Of a stretch of DNA of 64,000 nucleotides, positions 11,164 through 26,100 are shown piece by piece. The notes under the pieces were generated by a model. It was not told the DNA's origin, searched no databases, and saw only the letters and a list, made by a program, of their open reading frames with translations. This stretch comes from Cristatella mucedo. Lineage: Eukaryota > Bryozoa > Phylactolaemata > Cristatellidae. A program made the position numbers and the translations under genes. Positions within the stretch are counted from its first letter, which is position 1; the number at the start of each line of letters is the position of its first letter. The stretch covers positions 489,001-553,000 of the forward strand of contig WPIO01000022.1 in assembly GCA_009760855.2 (NCBI GenBank), read 5' to 3'.

Positions 11164-14100
11164 GTAAAAGCTCCATTTACGTGCTCGGAGTCATATAGGG
11201 TCACCGATTTTCACCATCTGCTGCAGCTTAAAGTTGCTGGGAGGTGATGTTACACTGTTAGCCAGAAGCTTTGGTTCTGTTGCAGCTGCATGTGAATCAT
11301 GTGATATCGTGTTACTGGGTCAGCTGTGCTAGCTGCACTATTGGCATGCGGCCGTCGAGAAGCAGCGATTTCAGCTGCGCTTTGATGAGTTGGCCATGGT
11401 GCTGCGCTTACTTCGGTGGTAGAAGTGTCTGTTTCCTGAATGCTTTACGGCATACACCGGACATCTCCCAGTAGTGCCACATCTGCTAGACATTATCCAA
11501 GATCTGTTCTGATCCTGCACAGCTGCTGTGGGGCAGCATTGAAGTGCAGGAGAATGCCTCCTAATCGTACACTAATCGTGAGTCACCGGTAGAAATGCGA
11601 CTAATCGTCTGTGGGCAACGATGCTATGCGGTCGCTTTGCTCTGCTGTAAGCTTCTATATATCCGATATCTGCCCCTTTTGAAGCTTAAACTAGAGAAAG
11701 TTTCTATCACTTCTGGCACTGCCTGCCGGCCTCAAACGTGCACTGCTAACCCGAGCTCCTTCTTTTCCACCGTAGCAAACATCCCTGAGCTGGAGGGCCT
11801 TCACGAGTCTACTTATAACTGAACGAACGGGAGGATGGGCCACCTGCTAGTTAAGCTTGGAGGTAGGAATGGACAAGTACGCATGGAGGCTGAGTTGGAG
11901 AGATGGGAACATACAAAATTGATGCAAGCGAGTCGGCATGATCTTTGGGGAAAACATGCGCAAATTATTGGTCTTCCTGTATCTGGGTGATCATTTTTTG
12001 CTGACAGGGACGTCGTTCGATAATGAATAGCTTGCAATTTGATATGGCAGCTTGTATGCCTTACTGGACTGTAGAAGTTTGATGTCTGAGGCCTGACATC
12101 TTTTGTTTAACTACTTTTTCAATTATCCTGTCGGTCCAGTTCCGTTTGTGATTCCGCAGCCTCAACACCAGCCTCCAAGGTGCTGCTGTGGCAAGGTCAA
12201 GGTCGTCGTGTCTGATGCGGTTCATTTGCCAGCTGTGACTTTTCGCTTTATTGCTCTCAACGGGCACATACATGAGAGCCCAGTCAATCGGAGCAGACGA
12301 CACGAAATATAACCTGCATTAGTGGCCCGAGGCTTGGCTGCTTCAGTGGCTTAACTGTTGGCCACAGGTGAGGCGTATGCATTAGTGTCAGGCACTTTGC
12401 TAATTACAGCAGAAGCTGCAGGCGCACACAACATCTGTTCCCCCATTGCCAATAGATTTCATAGTCCACCAGCCTAGCTGGGGAGGGGACAGCCCTTGCG
12501 ACTGGAAAGTCGTGTAGCAGTCGGCTCCCTGTGTTCTCCTCTTCTGCCTGCTCAGGCGGTGCCTTGTCCAGCGGTTTGTCGTTCGGGCTCTGTCAGGATA
12601 TTAGTTTAGCATTAGCAAGTTCCGACCGGCTTGGATGCGGTGCAGGCTAGCTGACAGCCACTGGCAGGAGGCCTACATCAGCTCTGCCCCTCGCGAACAG
12701 CGGGTCATAGATGCTGCTCACCTTTAGGCAAAGGTGGGACACTGCTCCCACTGTCAGGTGGTTCCCGTAGATCACCTCCGTGCGAGCCCCGATGGCCGGT
12801 CGCATGCGCTCGTCGCCGGCCGGTCCCACCCTTCGAAAACCACTGCGGCTCATTCTGGCCTCGCTGTTCTCGGAGTTCCACTCCCCCGAGTCGATCTCGT
12901 GGTCGTGCTGCTCTGCGCTCAGCACCGAGACACTCTCGCAGGTGCTCCTCACCGCTGCGCTTCTCCGCAGCGAAGCTCTCGCTGCTTTGCCGGTGGGCAG
13001 CCTGCACCTCGTCGCAGGCTGCTATCGCCTTGCCGCTGACCGCTATCTCGCGGTGCTCCTCTGCACTCTGCACCGAGGCGTTCGTGCCGGTGCTCTTCAC
13101 CACCGAGCCGCTCTCGACGCTGCTCTCTGCGCCGCTGAGATGCTCTCCTCTGCTACGACGCCCGCGCTGCTGCAGTTGGCGGCCAAGGTGTCGCTCTCAC
13201 TGAAACATTTTGCTGCCGCGCCTCGATGCCGTCGCTGCTGTGCTTCTCAGCCAAGACGTCACTCTCATGGGCTGCCTGCGTCTGGTCGCAGGCTACTATC
13301 GCATCGACACCGCTGACCGCTATCTCGCGGGCTTCTCTGCACCGAGACGCTTGTGAGAGTGCTCTCCACCACCAAGAAGCTCTCGTAGCTGCGCTCCGTG
13401 GCCTAGACGTCGCACTTTCTCGGACGCTCTTTGCCGCCGAGATGCTCTCCGCAGCTACGAAGCTCTCGCTGCTTTGCCGCCGAGATGTCGCTCGCTTGGG
13501 CCGCCCGAGCCTTGCTGCAGGCTACTGTCACCTCGCCTCTGACCACTACTGCCTCGCCGCTGGAAGCCGTCACATGCTGCACCTCCTTCGTCTCCGGCTG
13601 CTGCCGCTTTGCACTGACGTTGTTCTGGAGCTCTTCGGCTGTTGTGGCTACTCTGCCGGAAGCAGTCCCATGCCTGCTTCCTCCACCGGTATTGCCGTCC
13701 CATGCCTGCTTCCTCCACCGGTATTGCCGTCGGATAGCTGCGGCAGCTGAATGAGGGCAGCAGAATGAGTTCCGTTCGTCTGTCTGGCTCTTGCGGGCAG
13801 TTGACAGTGGGATTGACCGGCGAAGAAGCTGGCTCGTCACCTATCTTTGTCCCGGTCTCGGCTCCGGCGAGCTGCTCCTGCTCCAGCCGAAACCTTTCGG
13901 CCTCAAGCTCGGCCTCCACATCCGTCAACCACGAGAAGATCAGAATTAACTCATTACGCAACCTGTGGTGATCTTGCTTTACGTCGGCCGGCTGACCACC
14001 CCAACCGTGTATTGCGCTATCGCCCAGACACACTGGCACAACATGTTTGAGCAGCATAGCAATGTTTAACCTTGCTACGGCCTTCTCAAGCATTAGAAGC

Positions 14101-17100
14101 CAAGGCATAAAGTGTGGTCGCCGATAAACATTTCGTACCTCCGTGTAGGCGTCCCATCCAGACCATAGAAGGTCTGGTACTCTTTTTGGCTCAAATAAAC
14201 CATTCTCTGCTGCCAGTTGTTGTATGACAGTGACTCCGGCGGCAGCTGTTCAAGTGGGAGTCTCGTGGAGACACAGTGGGCAAGCGTACGAGGTAAACGA
14301 GACTCTCCTTTATTACTCTCAACCGGCACATATATAAGAGCCCCATCAATCGCAGCAGACGACACGAAATATAACCTCCATTAGTGGCCTGAGGCTTGGC
14401 TGCTTCAGTGGCTTAACTGTTGGCCACAGCTGAGGCATATGCATTGGTGTCAGGCCATTTGCTAATTACAGCAGAAGCCACAGGCTCACATAACAGCAGC
14501 AGCCTTGATGCAGCAGACAAGCGAGCTTGTTTTCTGTAAGAGCAGTACTGGTTGTAGCAAATTGGGCTATTGCTCGATTACATGTTTTTGCCGGGCGGTT
14601 TTCCTGTGTGCTTGCTCAGTGTCCACCTCTTAGCACACTGGCATGGCTGCTACAACAGAAGGCACATATATAATTACATGTTGAGTTAAATTGATGTGAG
14701 AAGTAATAATATATGAATGGTAATAATGCATTAATCTAGCCCCAAGTGACTAAATATCTTTCCTGGCACTTTACAGGTACAATAATGCATTGTGTTTTGT
14801 CTGTCCCGTATTGCAATGGGATTGAATCCGGCTTGAGGCTTGCATAAGTAAACGTAGCCCTTGTGCAGATATGTTAGTTCATTTACCTTACAAAACCTCT
14901 TTTAATGTGTTACAAAACCAAATTGGAGTGGTTCTGAAAGTCGTATAGGGAAAGCGATAAAGTTAAGATCAGTTTAAAGACTATCTGTTTGTTGTTTGAC
15001 CGTAGCAATCTTCTTAATAATACAATAACGTTATAATTTACTAAGTAAAGCGAGAAAGTCTGTCACACTGCAAGATGGCACACTTTCGTCACGTGGCAAG
15101 AAGGCTACGTTCGTCAAGCAGCAAGATGGCACCATCATAATCTTCCGTGACGGAATTGCTGTGACTCAGCAAAGCGAGTCCACGGCCTGCAGTGAGCTGC
15201 TCGTATAATATAATTTGTTTGTATAGGCACCCTAAGAGAACTTGGTCTCTATTCAGGCACTTCACAAATGCCACATGGCTCGAGCCCACGACCGTCGGCC
15301 AGACCTTGATCGGGGCAAGCAGCCTTGGACCAAATCGGTGTGCACTGTTCTCATCTTAGCTCCTAGTGATCCTTGAACCTAGTGATCCTTGTGATGACCT
15401 AGCTGATCGCTTTGCTAGCTTCTTTCTCGAAAAGATAGACAAGATCAGGGAGTTCATCCCCAGGGTGGCAGCATTACCTTTGGAATCCTGTCCCTCAATT
15501 CCGCGCAGCTCCTCAATGTTTGCTTTCACTTAGGCCACGAGTGACTCCATCCTGAAGTTAATATCCCAATCAAAGAACCCAACTAGTCCTCTAGACTCTA
15601 TTTCCGTTGTCCTGCTCCTACATTGCATAGATCTAATGCTGCCATGCATAGCTAACAACATAAATATGTCATACACCTGAGGTCATGTCTCAGCACCTTT
15701 GAAAAAGGCTGTAGTCATGCCACTACTAAAGAAGCAACACTAGACCGAGAGAACCTGAGCAACTTCTACACAGTCTCCCTTCTACCGTTTCTGTCAAAGA
15801 CATTGGAACGAGTCGTGGTAGACCGGCTGAGCTAATATATTGAACCTTCAAACCTAGCTAGTAAGTTATAGTCTGGTTTCAGAGCTAATCACTACACAGA
15901 GTTAACTTGTTTTAGGGTGTATAACGACCTTCTTAGGAATGCAGACTTGGGTAAAGTCTATTTTATTCTTTTGCTTGATCTTGTGGTAGCTTTTGATGCT
16001 ATCGATCACCAAGTCCTTCTCGAGTGCCTCTCATCTTGCCTGGGCATCAATGGTACTGCACTGCAATGGTTCAGGTCCTATCTCAGTGGGAGACTCCAGT
16101 ATTTATGTGAATGGATGCAGATTATCCGAGAAACTGCTGAAGTATCTGGTACGTCAGGGCTTTGTGCTTGGTCCGGTCCTTTTAAATGTTTATACTTTTC
16201 CTCTTGCTGATGTGATTGCCACACACACAACCCAGGTTTTCACTTCTACGTAGATGACACTCACTTGTACCTTTGCTTTGATCCTTCCCAGCTTTCAAGC
16301 ACGTGCTGCATGTATTGAAACCAATTTTTTCACACATAGATTGTAGCAATTTTTTTAATTGAGTTCTGATAAAACCAACTTACTAGTTATGGGAAAACCG
16401 AGTGTGATTCAGAAATTGGAAAACTGAATGCTCACAATCGGCTGTGCTAACATATCTCCTGTTGAATCTGCACGAAATCAGGTGTCCTTTTCCAAAGTGA
16501 CCTTTCATTAGACGATGACATCAGCTTCACAGTCAAGCGTGCCTACTTTCAGCTGCATAACTTTGCTAAAATTCAGGCTTGCTTAGACAGGGATACCACA
16601 TCTAAATTGGTCCATGCATTTGTGACATCGTGTCTCGACTTCTGCAACTCATTGCTTGCTGGTCTACTGGCCTGTGCATTCAGGTGCTCACAGTTGGTGA
16701 AAAACTCTGTGGCTAGGCTTGTCTGTCGTGAGGGTCGCAGTTGCCACATCACATCACTTCTTGCTGACATGCACTGGCTCCCAGTAAAGCAACGCATCGA
16801 CTTTAAGGTTCTCTCACTCGATTGTAGGCTCATTCATTCTATGGCTTCAGTCTACCTATCAGGCCTACTCGACCACCAGGCTAAGCATCGTACCACCTAC
16901 TTTTCTTTACCTAATCGCGTAGCTACACCTCCTACAACCTCAAATCCATTGGCGATCGCGCTTTTAGCTCGTATGCTCCCAAAGCGTGTGACTCACTTCC
17001 GACTGGCAGAGGTGTAGCAAAGGTTGGCGATGGGAACAGATATCCCCGGGTGCCAAGACTAAGGTTGCGCCAGCAGCAAAATGGATTGTGCATTGTTTAA

Positions 17101-20100
17101 AAAAAAAATCAAGTGAGAATACTGATCTTGATTTCAAGCAAGTCCTAGTTTCAACGGACTTGACTGTTGCTTGCTGAGCTAGTTGAGCATGTTTATATAG
17201 ATTGAGACCAAGCTGTAGCTTAATGCTCTAGCGGCACACACGTTCCAACTGCTTTTCCCAACTGCTAGCCCCATCGTGCCTGCCACGGGGGCCCATCCTG
17301 CCTGCCATGGGGGCCCAGCCTGCCTGCCACGGGCGGCTGAGTCGCATCAAGAGCAAGCGCGCCCTGCCGTGGTCGAGCACCGACACACTGAGACCGCACA
17401 AGCTAGCCTCAACAAGCTGTGCTACAACAATTCAGCAGTCATGTTTGGCCACTGTTTAGATGTCCACAAGATAATACTGTCCAGAAATGAGAAGGCAATT
17501 TTTGTGAACTTTGATTACCACAGCTTGAACCTGGCAGAAGTTCATGTTTCAAGTCAAGATTCCGTTGTCGTTACTTTTTTTGGAACAGTAGATAGTACCT
17601 AATTATTCTTTTCATGATCAACTCTGACAAGGAAAGAACTGAAGAAACTCTTAGCCATCATTTTCAAACGTGACTTTGGAACAAGGTAGGGTGCAAAAGT
17701 GGAGGCTTTGTAAGCTATCAATGATAGACTGAACAGCATTGTAGGTCTTGTGGGGCAATTGTCTGAGGACACAAGTGGAACACTTGAAACAAGGAGTGAA
17801 GCTGGCAGTCTCCTACATTGTATTTTGAACTTTAACGTGTTTGCTCTGTTGCCATATTTGTACAGCATCTTAAGGAAGATTGACCACATTCAGAAAAAAC
17901 TGCAGGATCTAAAGATGAACTTCAAAGATGCCTCTTGTGATCTTCGATCTCTCTAGATGGAGTTGTAAAGACTTCAAGAAGACCTGTGCCAAAAACACTA
18001 CTAGTTGCCAAAAGGTGATTTGAATTGTGGAGAGTTGCAGTTGAACGAAGAATTGGCCGAATGACTCGATGCGTGGAGAACTCTCTCAAGGTGCTGGTCT
18101 CACGGCAGAGGAAGAGATTTCAATGACAATGAAGGATCTCCGACAAGAAATTACAACCACGTTTTCCAGGCTCACAGATCTTGATGTCAATTTCGTTTCT
18201 TGTTGGAATTTGAAAAGCTTTTGAAGACCCTTTACCAGACCAAATTCCACCAGCAATGTCTAGATCTTAGAGGCTTATATTGTTCAGAAGTTGATGGAAC
18301 AGAGCTGTACGACGCAATATGTGACTGTAAAATTGCTTCTTGCCGCACACCATGACTCGGCACACTAAAAACACCACTGAAACTCATGTCTTTCATTGTT
18401 AATTATGGGGGTTAGATTTGTTTCTTAATTTGAGAATTGCCCTGGAGGTTATTTTCACCATAGCTGTATCAGTTGCCAGTTGTGAACGTTCCTGTAGCAA
18501 GCTGAAGGTAACCCTGTCTTATCTGAGAGCATACATGGGGCAAGATCGACTCTCTGCTTTGGCCTTGTTAAGAATAGAGAAAGACACACACTGGACAATA
18601 TTGACCTTCAAAGTGTAATAGACCAGTTTGCCACATTCAAGGCCAGACAAGTTCACCTAAGTTAAAGCTGTGATAGCTACCTTGTACTGGTACTACAGTT
18701 TATAAAACTGTCTCGACTCGATATGCCTGCTAGCGTGCGTCTTTTGCATTTCTTCTGGGGTGGAGCTATTTTTAGCAATTTTTTACAAGGGGAGAGGCGC
18801 CATTTGTAGCTTTGTCCCCACGCCGAAAGGTGTCACTATGCCTCTGCCGACTGGCGCCGCGACATCCCCTGACTTGACGATGCTTATCCACCTATTTATT
18901 ACAACATTTAGTTGGTCCATACGATTCGTCCTTTGTGTGCTTAGGCATGCTGACACTGTGCATGCTGCCACTAACCATGTTTGCATGCTGATCCTGCACA
19001 CGTCACGTCTAACCATGTTGTGCTTGTTGTCATTGAGCATGCTGCCACTAACCACTCGACCATGCTTCATTTGCAGCATATGTTAAGTGCCTAGAAAGAG
19101 ATTAAGTTCTCTGAGGTGCTTTACAAATGTAGTACTATTAGTATTACCTTTGCCTAGTTGTATCAGCTAGTTGCCACCCTGGCTTGATTTAATGCAAGGT
19201 CTGTCTTGCATTTTAATTATAATAATACATTTGTTTAGCACCATCAGAGAACTTAATCTCTTTCTAGGCACTTTAAATATGCTGCAAAGAAAACATGGTC
19301 GAATGGTTAGTGCTAGCATGCTCAATGACAACAAGCATAAAATGGTTAGACATAACATACACCAGTCAGCAGCATTTTGTGCTAAAGTATTACTGATTGT
19401 ATTTGCACGTGCAGCTGGAAGCTAGTTTTAATTGCCGGAGCTAAGAATAATTTTCAAAATAATGTTTGTGAAAGAATGTTTCAATAGTCAAAATAAAAAC
19501 ATAATTCGGGGAGGACCGATCCGACAGCCTAATGTACCATTACGCCTAAGCTTCGACCAAAGCTTCAACTTTTGGACTTAGTAATACTCAACAGTAAACA
19601 TGTGAACGCTCAGTAATCGCTGAATTATGTGCACCTCAGCCTTAAGCAATGAAGTCGCTCGCCAATACTATAGGACAACTGGGACCAGATACCGATCGAA
19701 ATAACAATAATATTTCTCATGAAACCATGACAGACATGCAACTGAAGCAGACTTCCATACTGTACATGTACGTCTGATTGGGATCTGCGGTCTCCATATG
19801 CTACTACAAAGAAATGAAAGAATGGTTTTTAACCTCCCTACCACAACCAGGTGGATGGAAGCCATAGCACACATTTTATCAGACACGATTCATTTCATGG
19901 TGGCTGGTGACTGGTATACATCTAATGCATTTGTCCATTTTTGCAATGACTTAAACGACGATCATTTGTAGCTCCTCATCATTGGAATGCTGAAAATGCG
20001 AAGCAAAAATAACGTTACTTGCATATGCTATTATCATTTCTTCAAACAAACTAATGCTTGACTTAATCAGTGACCCAATAGACAAGCATCTGGTCTGACT

Positions 20101-23100
20101 CCTTGTGATATGACACTTTCATTGCACCCAAACAGCACTACATCCCTTGCTAGCCACTTTATTTATACTGGGAAGGAAGCATTCAGTTGTTTAGTGTTAA
20201 CCTGCCGCTCAGTGTCGGCTTAAGCATAACTGCACACAGGACAATTTACAAGGACGTACCAAGTGCTCCGAGGAACAAGTGGCTTTTTGCTTCCTTTTTA
20301 AATGTCAGTGGGCATCGTGACGTCAATCGGGAGTGAGTTCCAGGTACTGGGACCTTACGAACTGACTGCATCGTCTCCAAAGGATATGGGGTCGGTTAGA
20401 AGCACAGCTCGACGATTTGAATCAGTAAAGCGACTGTACGATGCGACGCCAGATAAGGAATCACGACTGTGTCGGCGTGGCAGTAGCGTGCAGATACGAT
20501 GCACGTAAGATCAGCAACGTATTTGACCTCACGAACATGTGTACTTCCTCAAAGGCCTGCTAAATGCATACCATCGATGCAAAAGCTGCTAAGCTTTCAG
20601 GCTCTCCCAAGTTATGATATTGTATAATGGATGATTCTACCTGCAGAAAGCCTCTTAGATGACTGCACCTGTTGCATTGTTCTGTGCCTAGCCAGATATC
20701 TGCAGGATTATCCTGAGTGGCTCACAGCTGCCGACTGTAAAAATGCCTTCGCCTGCCTGCTTATTTGCCTTATCTCAGTTGTTGCACCCTATGCTTCGGC
20801 GAGGCGTTAAGGGGCGTGTCACGGCTCCATACTCGAGGTCTGATTGGCAACAGCAGCTTGCCTGCAGCTATCTGCAAGCTGCTGCGTCTGACGGATCGTC
20901 GATCGCACGTAGTCAAGTGTGAAGCGTTTTATTAATGGCGCTAAGACATTCGTAGATGTGCTGGCTTGCAGCTGTGCATCAAGTCTCGAACTGTCTCTGT
21001 GCTGCTTTGTGCATCCCCTCATTCTTGCATTTGCACTGCCTTCAAGTGTGCGCAGCCCGTGAATGAACCCGTGTACAGACGGGAAGGCTGCTCCTAGTGG
21101 GGGTGTCATGTGCTTGCATAGTAGGCCTTTGTGCAGGCATACTTGTAAATCTGAGCGTGTGTTGTGTGTGTGTGTGTGTGTGTGCCTGCACACGTGCGTG
21201 CGCGACTGATTGCCTAGGCTTGCACTTATGTATGTGTGTGTGTGTGTATGTGTGCGCGTGCGCGCGCTCGCGCGTGTGTGTGTGTGTGTGTGTCTGTGTG
21301 TGTGAGCATGTGTGTTTGCAAGCGCCTGCATACATACATTCCCCTTCCTTGCGAGGGTTAGTGCATGCTATGCTGCTAGTCAGCAGTGGGTGCATTCCCG
21401 TCTTCTGCCGTTTGGAAAAGACAGCGACAGTGCTCATTATGGCCACTGTCGGCCATTCCTTCACGGGTGGCTGCTGCGTGCTTGCTGCCCAAGTGAGGCA
21501 GCCTGTGTATCCTTGCTTACAGGTCGTGCTCATACTGAGTGGGAACCTGAGCTTCCTCAACTGGCTCACAATTCTCCCGTGCCTGGCATGTTTCGACGAT
21601 GCTTCACTCGTGCACCTCTTCTCGGCAAGTGCAGGCAGAGAGGTGGCCATCCTGCAGCAGCGGCAGCACCTGCAGCAGCGGCAGCAGCAATCGTTCACCG
21701 CGAGACCCATGAGTAAGCCATGCCAGTACGCTTTTGCAACGCGCTATCCGGCAGCTTTCAAGTGTGAGCCGGGCAAGTGCTTGCCGCTCTCAATGTGCAA
21801 ACTGTTTTATCAGGGCAGCAAAACTCACGAATTCATCAGTGCTAAGTCACGGAACGGTTATCGACTTGATATGGCTTAAAGTATGCTCCTTGGAGTATTC
21901 TTAGTGAGAATGCTTGAGATGAGTTAAGCATCGGTATTAGAAGGTCTTCAAACGTTTCTGTCACAAGATAATAATAATAATAAAACATTTGTATAGCACC
22001 CTCAAAGAACTTAATCTCTTTCTAGGCACTTTCAAATATGTTATGCAGGAAGTATGATCGTGACTAGTGGTAGCATGCACAACGTCAACAAGCCTGGTAT
22101 GATTAGAGGTGACATGCACTGAGTCAGCATGCAAATATGGTTAGTGGCAGCATGCTCAATGTCAGCATGCATAATCACACAAAGGGCGAATCACGAGGAT
22201 CCACAAAATACTATGATAGATAAGTGTGTTTTTAGTTTCTTTTTGAATTGTATCAAGTCAAGTTCATGATGCAAGTCAGAAATGAGTTCCAGGCTTTGGG
22301 AGCATACGAACTAAGGGTACGGTCTCTAAAGGATTTGAGGTTCCTTACGAAAGTGTAGGTACACGAGTTGATTCAGAAAAGGCGGTACAATGCCTAGCTA
22401 GGTGGGGAATAGTTCTGATTGGTAGGCTGAGCGAGAATGAAGGGACCTAAAAGTGAGTGATAGAACCTTAAAGTCAACTTGCTGCTTGACTGGGAGCCAG
22501 TGCAGGTCGGCAAAAAGTGGTGTGATGTGGCAACTGCAACACTCACAACAGACAAGCCTAGCTGCACATTATTGCACCAACTATGAGTGCCTGATTGCAC
22601 ATGCTGGTAGAACAGCAAGGAGTGAGGTGCAGAAGTCGAGGCGGGATCTTACAAATTCATGGACCAATTTTTTGTGGCATCCCTGTCTAAGCAGGTCCGA
22701 ATTTTAGTAATGTTATGTGGCTGAAAGTAGGCTGTGGAGCTGATTTAGCTGCCTAGTGCAAAGGCTCTTTCGAACAGGGGACCTAGATTTAGTGCAGATG
22801 CAACAGAGGATATGCTGGCAGAGCTGATTTTGAGCATTAAGCTTTCTGATTTTTGATTCACACTTGATTTGCTCATAACTGGTAAGCTGGTTTTATCGTC
22901 ATATAGTTTGAGAAAGTTTTCTGCCATCCATATGTGGATTTCAGCAATACATGCAGCAAGGGAGTGGAGAGAGTTTCGTTGAGATAGAGATCTGGGAGGG
23001 ATCAAAGCTAGGGTACAACTGAGTATCATCTGCATAGAAATGAAAGCCGAGATTGTGCTTGGCGATCACATCGGCAAGAAGTACTGTATGAACTATTAAG

Positions 23101-26100
23101 AGAAACGTTCCCACCCCCCCCGTGAGGTACTCCATACTTCAGTGGTTCCTGGGATGATCTTTTTCTGTCCACGTCAATACTCTTGATTATCCTACTGAGA
23201 GGATAGGACTTGAATCAATGTAGTGCAATGCCAGTGGTGCCCAGGCGGGATGAGAGGCGCTCGAGGAGAGCTTGTGTGATCGTTTGTATCAAATGCTGCC
23301 GAAAGATCAAGCAAAAAAAGCAGAGAGACTTTGCCTGAGTCTGCATTCCTGAGATCTTTATAAACCCTAAGCAATGCTAACTCTATGGTATAATTAGGTC
23401 TACAACCAGACTGGAACTTGCTTGCTAGGTTTAAAGTTTCAATGTAAGAAAGAGTTCAGCTGGCCTGCCACAACTCGGTCCGAAGTCTTTGATAGGAGCG
23501 GTAGATGGATGACTGGGCAGAAGCTGCTCAAATTCTCTTTGTCTAGTGTTGCTTCCGTAAGTAGTGGCCTAACAAAAGCTTTTTGGAAAGGGGCAGGGAC
23601 ATGTCCTGAGGCTAAGGACTTATATATTAAGTTAGTTATGCCTGGCAGCAGCAGATCTGTGCACCGTAGAAGTAGGAGCGTGGGAATGGGATGTAGAGAA
23701 CTTGTAGTCTTCTTTGATTGGGAGATGAATTTCAGGATTAGGTCACTTGTATGAGGCCCCTGGCTTGCTTTGCCTGGACTTCGGCGATATTTTCCATTGA
23801 ATTGCTACTGTTGAGGTTCATAAAATCGGCAGTGCTTAAATCATCCTAGAATTTTCTCATTTGCCCTATGAGAAGCTAAGCTTAACTGCTTGAAGTTTGA
23901 AAGACCGTTAGGAAGATCGCTTCTACAACTAGCCATCACGTTCGATCCGGGTCAAAGTTTAGTGACTGGCTACCACGATGGTTTGCGTAGATACCCTTCT
24001 CTGTTCGAAGTAAGCCCTATTTTGGAAATCTCCCTCGGCTGAAAATTGACTAGCTTGACTGTAAATGCAATTGGCTCATTCAATGGCAGGTCGTTTTGGA
24101 ATGGCACACCCAGATTAGGGGAACACGACATTGGAATGTTCCTATATGAACCAGTCTTGAGGACTAGATGTTGCAGCTTGAGGGTGATAATCGCTAGGCT
24201 TGCCAATAGCTATTTGGTCTTGTCGTCGTTAAGCTTCAGACAGTTTGTAGCTGTCAATGTGCAAATGAACTCGGCTGAAAGGGAGGTATGTGAGTTGAAT
24301 GCAGTGCAAGGCCAAAGGCTCAAACAGTTGATTGATCTGAGTGGCATCTGCTTATAAATTAATGCCAAAATTGTGTTTGGCGATGATATCGGTCAGAAGG
24401 ATGGTACAGAGAGTGAAAAGAAGGGAAAGATCCGGCCTAAGATCCAACCCTGAGGTACCTCATACTCTAGTGCCCCCCTGATGACCGACAGCCGTATACA
24501 TCTACACTTAAATCAACATTTCCATTTCGATCTCTCACTGAGCTAAGACGTCAATCAGTATTGCACGTGTCATTAATAATTAGGTGAGTCGAGCGGTGAT
24601 TTAAAAGTATCTGACGGTCAATTGTGTCAAATGTTGATGAGAGATTTAGGTTAACTAACATGGTTAACTCTAGATCCCGATTCAAACATGCTGGCAGGAT
24701 CTGCTGAGCTGATACTGATGGTTTGGCTGATGGGCCACCACTCGTTCAGCTGGCTTGAATAAGAATGGTAGTAAGGAAACTAGACACAGGTTACTTACGT
24801 TCTCGTGATCTTGTGTTGCCATTTTTATTAGTGCCCTATCTACAGCTGTTTTCTAACTAGCCTATATCTATAATAGGTGAGTTGCATCCATGCTGGCATC
24901 AGGGGTTCAACACTCACTTTTAGGTCCCTTCATTCTCGCTCAGCCTACCAATCAGAACTATTCCCCACCTAGCTAGGCATTGTACCGCCTTTTCTGAATC
25001 AACTCGTGTACCTACACTTTCGTAAGGAACCTCAAATCCTTTAGAGACCGTACCTTTAGTTCGTATGCTCCCAAAGCCTGGAACTCATTTCTGACTTGCA
25101 TCATGAACTTGACTTGATAAAATTATCGAGACTTTAGATATCCTTTCGTGGGGGTTATATCCTCAGGCCAAACAAAGTAGATGACATAATAGTCGCTTGG
25201 ATCATGAACGTGTCAGATATATTAGACGGCTATCTGTTTTTAGTTACTGATTTTTAGGAGTGCTTATTTGTAGCATCCATAGGTGCAACCGCAGCCTTAG
25301 CATCAAAAACCAAATGGATGGCTCCTGGGCTTGACTCAAGCAGGTTTCAAACTGTCAAACCTTTCTTTCCATCATCTTTCTCGACCATCTTTCTCCAACC
25401 ATCTTTCTCGAGGGAGTCAGCAGCAACGACAACTACTTTCCTACTGCTGACTATGGCTCATCCTTTTCAGCGGTCCTGAGGTGCTACTTCTATGCTACTC
25501 ACTACCTCAACTGCTCTCCTGACTCTGCTATGCTTCCCACTTTCTCTTTGTTGCATGAGATGAAGTCTGTTGGCTACCGAATGCGTAACAAAAATTGCTC
25601 AGGCTGTGAGTGCGCTATACAAAACTCTCCTGCATAACACCCACGTGGTCTTTATGACTTTGTGTAGTTACAGACGGAGATAGATTACATGACGTAATCA
25701 CTTCTTCATTCGCCCTCAGGTGAGACAATGAACCCGACAGAAAGTATCCAAAAGACTGCAAATCTTCTTCATGCCTCTATTTATGTGTGTACCAACAAAC
25801 TGGGAGCAATGTGGTCAGAAAGCAGAAACTCAAACGGGAGCATTTCGCATCGCTCTCGACATATTTCACATCGCTCTCGTGGATGTAAGTGAGCTCGCTA
25901 AAATTTGAGAAGCTGTATAATTCCTCAAGTCCCAGAGGGAGAAAAGATAAGATGTAATGGCCGGAAGAGACTGCACATTGGCAAAGCAAGGACAGCTCTG
26001 TTAATTAAGGAGAGAAAAGAGAACTAAAGAAAGGTTTCTCAGCTGCTTGGAATTAACCTTCGTAGATGCTACTATTTCGAGGTCCTTATGCAGGAGGGGC

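Noticed and set aside
12647-12952. Possible BEL/Pao reverse-transcriptase end (KVSSIYDPL)
   Set aside because: A single nine-residue word without neighbouring RT or RNase H motifs; not enough for a family call.
20819-21710. His/Thr-rich and Cys/Val-rich ORFs of up to 260 codons
   Set aside because: Most of their length is the (TG)n repeat. Only the 21,523-21,712 part is real, as LMF exon b.
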